In this document: positions 4,785-7,946 of the stretch, piece after piece | How positions within the stretch are numbered: the stretch's first letter is position 1 | Layout: the number at the start of each line of letters is the position of its first letter | Assembly: GCA_023415845.1 (NCBI GenBank) | Contig: JAEZJB010000418.1 | Span: 1 to 7,946, forward strand | Source: Chloroflexota bacterium | Lineage (GTDB): Bacteria > Chloroflexota > Chloroflexia > Thermomicrobiales > UBA6265 | Direction: 5' to 3' | Length of the DNA: 7,946 bases | Position numbers and translations under genes: made by a program | Notes under the pieces: generated by a model | Told to the model about the DNA's origin: nothing | The model's database searches: none | Seen by the model: only the letters and a program-made list of their open reading frames with translations

Positions 4785-6032
4785 GTGACTTCCACTGCCG
4801 ATCTTCACGAACTCGACCGCATGCGGCCACCTGCCGAAGCCTGCGCCATCATCGATCGTCATATCAGGCTCCTGCCAGTTGAATCTGTTGCACTGGACGA
4901 GGCAGGCGGCCGCATCCTCGCGGCGGACCTCGTCGCCCCGGAAGACCATCCGCCATTTCCTGCCTCGACCATGGATGGCTTCGCTGTCTTTTCCGGCGAC
5001 CACTCGCCGTGGCGCGAGATCATCGGCAACCAGCATGCTGGCAAGGTCCTTGATGTCGAGGTCACCGATGGCTACACGGTCCGCATCATGACCGGGGCAC
5101 CAGTGCCCCCTGGTGCCGATGCCGTGGTACCCGTCGAAGCGACCGACCTGAAGGACGACCACGTCGTCATTCACCAGGAAGATGTCCGGGCCGGCGAAAA
5201 CATCCGGCCAATCGGCTCGGACATCAGGAAAGGTGACGCAGTCCTCGCCGCAGGGGCCCAACTGGGAGCACCCGAAATCGGGCTGGCCGCCAATCTCGGC
5301 ATCAATCCGATCCCTGTTCGGCGGCGTCCACGCGTCTGCGTACTTTCGACAGGTGATGAGCTGGTCGAACCCGGCGAGCCACTTGGCCCGGGCCAGATTC
5401 GCGACTCGAACCGGTTCAGCCTGATCGCTGCTTTGCGGGCCGAGGGGTGCGAAATCACCTTCGCAGGCAAGGCGCCAGACCAGCGAGGACCACTCGAAGC
5501 ATTCCTCCACGAGCGACTCGCCAGCGATGACATCGTGATCACCTCCGGCGGCGTATCGATGGGCGATCTCGACCTGGTGAAAGCCATTCTCTTTGAGGAT
5601 CCCTCGATTCAGGTGCATTTCCGGCGCCTGTACTTGAAGCCCGGCAAGCCGCTCAATTTCGCAACGTCCGGCGACGCGCTCTTCTTCGGCCTTCCCGGTA
5701 ATCCCGTCTCCTCACTGGTCACGTTCGAAGTCTTCATTCGACCCACGATCCGCCAGATGCTGGGCGCTATTGAGGTTGACCGACCGCTGGTGCCGGTCGT
5801 CCTCGAGCACGACGTGGCGGCATCCGACCGGATCGAATACCAGCGCGGGATCGTCTCAGTCGACGCCAGCGGCTGCCTCGTCGCCCGAAATACCGGCCGG
5901 CAGGCGTCATCGCGGCTGGCTTCGTTTGTCGGCATGAATGCCCTGCTGTTGATCAATCCTCGAGAACATCCGTATCAGGCCGGCGAAACCGTGCAGGCCA
6001 TGCTGACTGGTGCTCCGCGCGCCAGCATGTGA
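4785..6032 (+). CDS. moeA: Molybdopterin molybdenumtransferase MoeA
   Basis: MoeA inserts molybdate into adenylylated molybdopterin, the final step of molybdenum cofactor synthesis in the cytosol. From GTG 4785 the protein has 415 residues, close to E. coli MoeA (411). Signature blocks occur in order: FPASTMDGFAV (58-68, with the conserved Asp64), RIMTGAPVPPGADAVVPVE (100-118), AGENIRPIGSDIRKGD (136-151), the MoaB/Mog-like domain with VLSTGDEL (186-193) and GQIRDSNR (203-210), ITSGGVSMGDLDLVK (252-266), then KPGKPLNF and FGLPGNPVSSLVTFEVF before the C-terminal beta domain. All hallmark residues look intact. A longer reading frame extends upstream to 4590, but it overlaps the previous gene and lacks family similarity there. 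No other cofactor-synthesis gene or molybdenum-enzyme gene is in the window. The S9 peptidase gene follows after 19 bases, so the two are probably co-transcribed. Confidence 0.96.
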   Translation: MTSTADLHELDRMRPPAEACAIIDRHIRLLPVESVALDEAGGRILAADLVAPEDHPPFPASTMDGFAVFSGDHSPWREIIGNQHAGKVLDVEVTDGYTVRIMTGAPVPPGADAVVPVEATDLKDDHVVIHQEDVRAGENIRPIGSDIRKGDAVLAAGAQLGAPEIGLAANLGINPIPVRRRPRVCVLSTGDELVEPGEPLGPGQIRDSNRFSLIAALRAEGCEITFAGKAPDQRGPLEAFLHERLASDDIVITSGGVSMGDLDLVKAILFEDPSIQVHFRRLYLKPGKPLNFATSGDALFFGLPGNPVSSLVTFEVFIRPTIRQMLGAIEVDRPLVPVVLEHDVAASDRIEYQRGIVSVDASGCLVARNTGRQASSRLASFVGMNALLLINPREHPYQAGETVQAMLTGAPRASM

Positions 6033-6051
6033 TCAGAAAGAGATCCGCTTG

Positions 6052-7946
6052 ATGACCTCGTCACTCGAATCGTTGCGCAAAGCTCTCGAACCAGGCTGGT
6101 CCATTGCCCCGTCCGCGAAAAATGCCCCCACGAGTCCGGATCGTCATGGTCGGCCACTTGAGATCGAAGATATCTACAGGTGGAAACTTGCGGGCGACCC
6201 CCAGAGCAGCCCCGACGGTGACTGGGTTGTGGTAACCGTTCAGCACATCGACCGTGAGGCCAATGAGTATCGTGCGGCGCTCTGGCTCTTTCCCGCCGCT
6301 GGCGGCGAAGGTTGCCAGTTGACCTCCGGCCAGTGGAACGATGGATCGCCGCGCTGGTCTCCCGATGGCAAGCAGATCGCCTTCGTCTCCAAACGCGAAA
6401 CGAAGGCATCCCAGATCTGGATTCTGCCCGTTGCTGGCGGCGAGGCACGCCGAGTCACCAATCTGGACAACGGCGCGGGAAATATCTCCTGGTCCGCAGA
6501 CAGTCGCTCAATCGCCTTCACCAGCCTGGTCAATCCGGAAGGCTTCGATCCCGAACACGATGTGAAGGTGATCACGTCGGCGTACTACAAGTTCGACGGC
6601 AAGGGCTTCATCGACGGCAAGCGGAGCCAGATCTTCACAATCGACACGACGAAGCCCGATGCGGAAGCGGTCCAGCTAACCCACGGCGATTTCGAGCACG
6701 AGGGACCAGCCTGGTCGCCATCCGGGAAGGACATCGCGTTCATCGCCAACCGCAACTCCGACTGGGACGTGGTGCGTGGGAACGATGTGTGGACGATTCC
6801 CGCAACGGGTGGAGAGCCACGGAAACTAACCCCCGGCACCGGTTCATGGCGATCCCTGGCGTGGGCACCCGATGGCACGCACCTGGCCCTGATCGGCAAT
6901 GAAACATTGGTCGATAGGTACCAGCATGCCCGGCTGTACACCATCGGCGCATCCGGTCACGACCTCAGGCTCATGTCCGGCAGCCTGGACCGCTCGATCA
7001 GCGACGCCTCCATGAGTGGCCCCAATGGCCCCGCCGCGAGCCCCTCCCTCCAGTGGTCTCCCGATGGTTCCGACATCCTTGCGCTGGTGAGTGATTGCGG
7101 CACCACTCGCGTGGTCCGCTTCGACGCGACGACCGGCGAAGCAACGGTCCTGACCGGTCCCGACCGGCATGTCACCGGCTTCGCGATCCTCACAAATGGC
7201 AATCTGGCGATCGGCGTCACCGATCCGACCACGCCTTCCGAGGTGCGGCTGGTCACCGATGAAGGCGAAGCCCGCCTGACCACGTTCAACGACGCCTGGC
7301 TGGCGGAAGTCGAAATTGCTCGCCCAGAAGAGTTCTGGGTCGAGTCGAACGGTGAAGCAATCCAGGGCTGGCTCCTTCGCCCGAAAGGCAACACCGCGGA
7401 TGGGCCGAAGGCGCCACTCATCCTCAACGTGCATGGTGGCCCAAACGCCCAATTCAGCATTGCCTTCTACCACGAATTGCAGCTTTATGCCGCGCGCGGT
7501 TTCGCGTTGGCCTACATCAATCCTCGCGGATCGGTCGGGTACGGCGAGGCGTTCGCCGACGCGATTACCGCGAACTGGGGACTCGGCGATTCGCCGGATT
7601 TCCTCACCGCCATTGATCACGTCATCGCCATGGGCGGGATCGACGACTCCAGAATCGGGATCACCGGCGGCTCCTACGGCGGCTTCGTGACCAACTGGAT
7701 GCTGGGAACCACCGACCGATTCAAGGCCGCGGTGACCGATCGAAGCATTTCGAACATGGTGAGCATGTACGGGACGGACGACATCGCCCTCCGATCGCTC
7801 GATCCTGAACTGGGCACGCCGTGGGACAACCTGCAGAAGTACTGGGACCTGTCCCCGCTCAAGTACGTGGCGAACATCACCGCTCCGCTGCTGATCGTCC
7901 ACTCCGAGAACGACTATCGCTGCCCAATGGAGCAGGCCGAACAGCT
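6052..7946 (+). CDS. S9-family prolyl oligopeptidase / acylaminoacyl-peptidase-like protein (3' partial)
   Basis: The reading frame from ATG 6052 stays open to the right edge, giving 631 codons without a stop. The N-terminal part (about residues 40-410) shows beta-propeller repeats of the W-S-P-D-G type near residues 54, 102, 147, 221, 271 and 335. An alpha/beta-hydrolase domain begins around residue 425. In it, LNVHGGPNAQF (His461-Gly-Gly) would form the oxyanion region, GITGGSYGGF holds the nucleophile Ser541, and HSENDYRCP holds the catalytic Asp621. The catalytic His should lie a few dozen residues beyond the window. This is the S9C-like arrangement of enzymes that release acylated or short N-terminal residues from peptides. 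There is no signal peptide, so a cytosolic location is expected. AAAGAGA at 6037-6043 is a reasonable ribosome site. The gene starts 19 bases after moeA, and no promoter is visible between them. Confidence 0.94.
   Translation, partial: MTSSLESLRKALEPGWSIAPSAKNAPTSPDRHGRPLEIEDIYRWKLAGDPQSSPDGDWVVVTVQHIDREANEYRAALWLFPAAGGEGCQLTSGQWNDGSPRWSPDGKQIAFVSKRETKASQIWILPVAGGEARRVTNLDNGAGNISWSADSRSIAFTSLVNPEGFDPEHDVKVITSAYYKFDGKGFIDGKRSQIFTIDTTKPDAEAVQLTHGDFEHEGPAWSPSGKDIAFIANRNSDWDVVRGNDVWTIPATGGEPRKLTPGTGSWRSLAWAPDGTHLALIGNETLVDRYQHARLYTIGASGHDLRLMSGSLDRSISDASMSGPNGPAASPSLQWSPDGSDILALVSDCGTTRVVRFDATTGEATVLTGPDRHVTGFAILTNGNLAIGVTDPTTPSEVRLVTDEGEARLTTFNDAWLAEVEIARPEEFWVESNGEAIQGWLLRPKGNTADGPKAPLILNVHGGPNAQFSIAFYHELQLYAARGFALAYINPRGSVGYGEAFADAITANWGLGDSPDFLTAIDHVIAMGGIDDSRIGITGGSYGGFVTNWMLGTTDRFKAAVTDRSISNMVSMYGTDDIALRSLDPELGTPWDNLQKYWDLSPLKYVANITAPLLIVHSENDYRCPMEQAEQ

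Noticed and set aside
4650..5618. 322-codon open frame on the minus strand
   Set aside because: It is antisense to the 3' end of the preceding gene and to moeA, whose motifs are unambiguous. The translation has no recognisable domain.
6844..7902. 352-codon open frame on the minus strand
   Set aside because: It lies wholly opposite the S9 peptidase coding sequence, which has clear propeller and catalytic motifs. Long antisense frames are expected opposite GC-rich genes, and the translation looks like no family.

Overview
The window is a GC-rich, densely coded stretch in which every supportable gene lies on the + strand. The sequence suggests a high-GC bacterium. Short intergenic gaps, stop/start overlaps, a GTG start and the mix of protein families fit a Chloroflexota (Thermomicrobiales/Sphaerobacter-like) or similar genome. 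That placement is an impression from protein style, not a demonstrated match. No rRNA, tRNA, CRISPR array, insertion sequence, phage gene or attachment site was seen.

Layout. (1) Positions 3-937: a helical protein of unknown function, probably cut by the left edge, overlaps by ATGA a compact inorganic-pyrophosphatase-like protein of 123 residues. (2) Positions 938-1345: about 400 bases with no recognisable gene. This stretch holds a coding-looking in-frame extension of the pyrophosphatase frame, a possible 22-codon ORF, three tandem 8-bp repeats, a short inverted repeat and a possible extended -10 promoter. (3) Positions 1346-3764: a tightly coupled trio made of a histidine-phosphatase-superfamily protein, an RNase Z-like metallo-beta-lactamase-fold hydrolase and a P1 (DmpA/S58) family peptidase. 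Both junctions overlap (ATGA, then a 7-base overlap). (4) Positions 3765-3855: a short leader with an extended -10 motif (TGCTACACT) and an 11-bp direct repeat. (5) Positions 3856-7946: a 288-residue protein of unknown function that may be a TIM barrel, then moeA (molybdopterin molybdenumtransferase, GTG start), then an S9-family prolyl-oligopeptidase/acylaminoacyl-peptidase-like gene that runs off the right edge.

How they may work together. The coupled trio has the look of one transcription and translation unit: two hydrolases of unknown small-molecule substrate plus an N-terminal-nucleophile peptidase. MoeA performs the last step of molybdenum cofactor synthesis, and no other cofactor gene is present here. 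The P1 and S9 peptidases could both serve cytosolic peptide turnover. I found no convincing evidence of a new defence, mobile or RNA-based system. The most distinctive points are the Ala-Thr (not Asn-Thr) context at the predicted P1 peptidase nucleophile, the coupled trio itself, and the unexplained 938-1345 gap.
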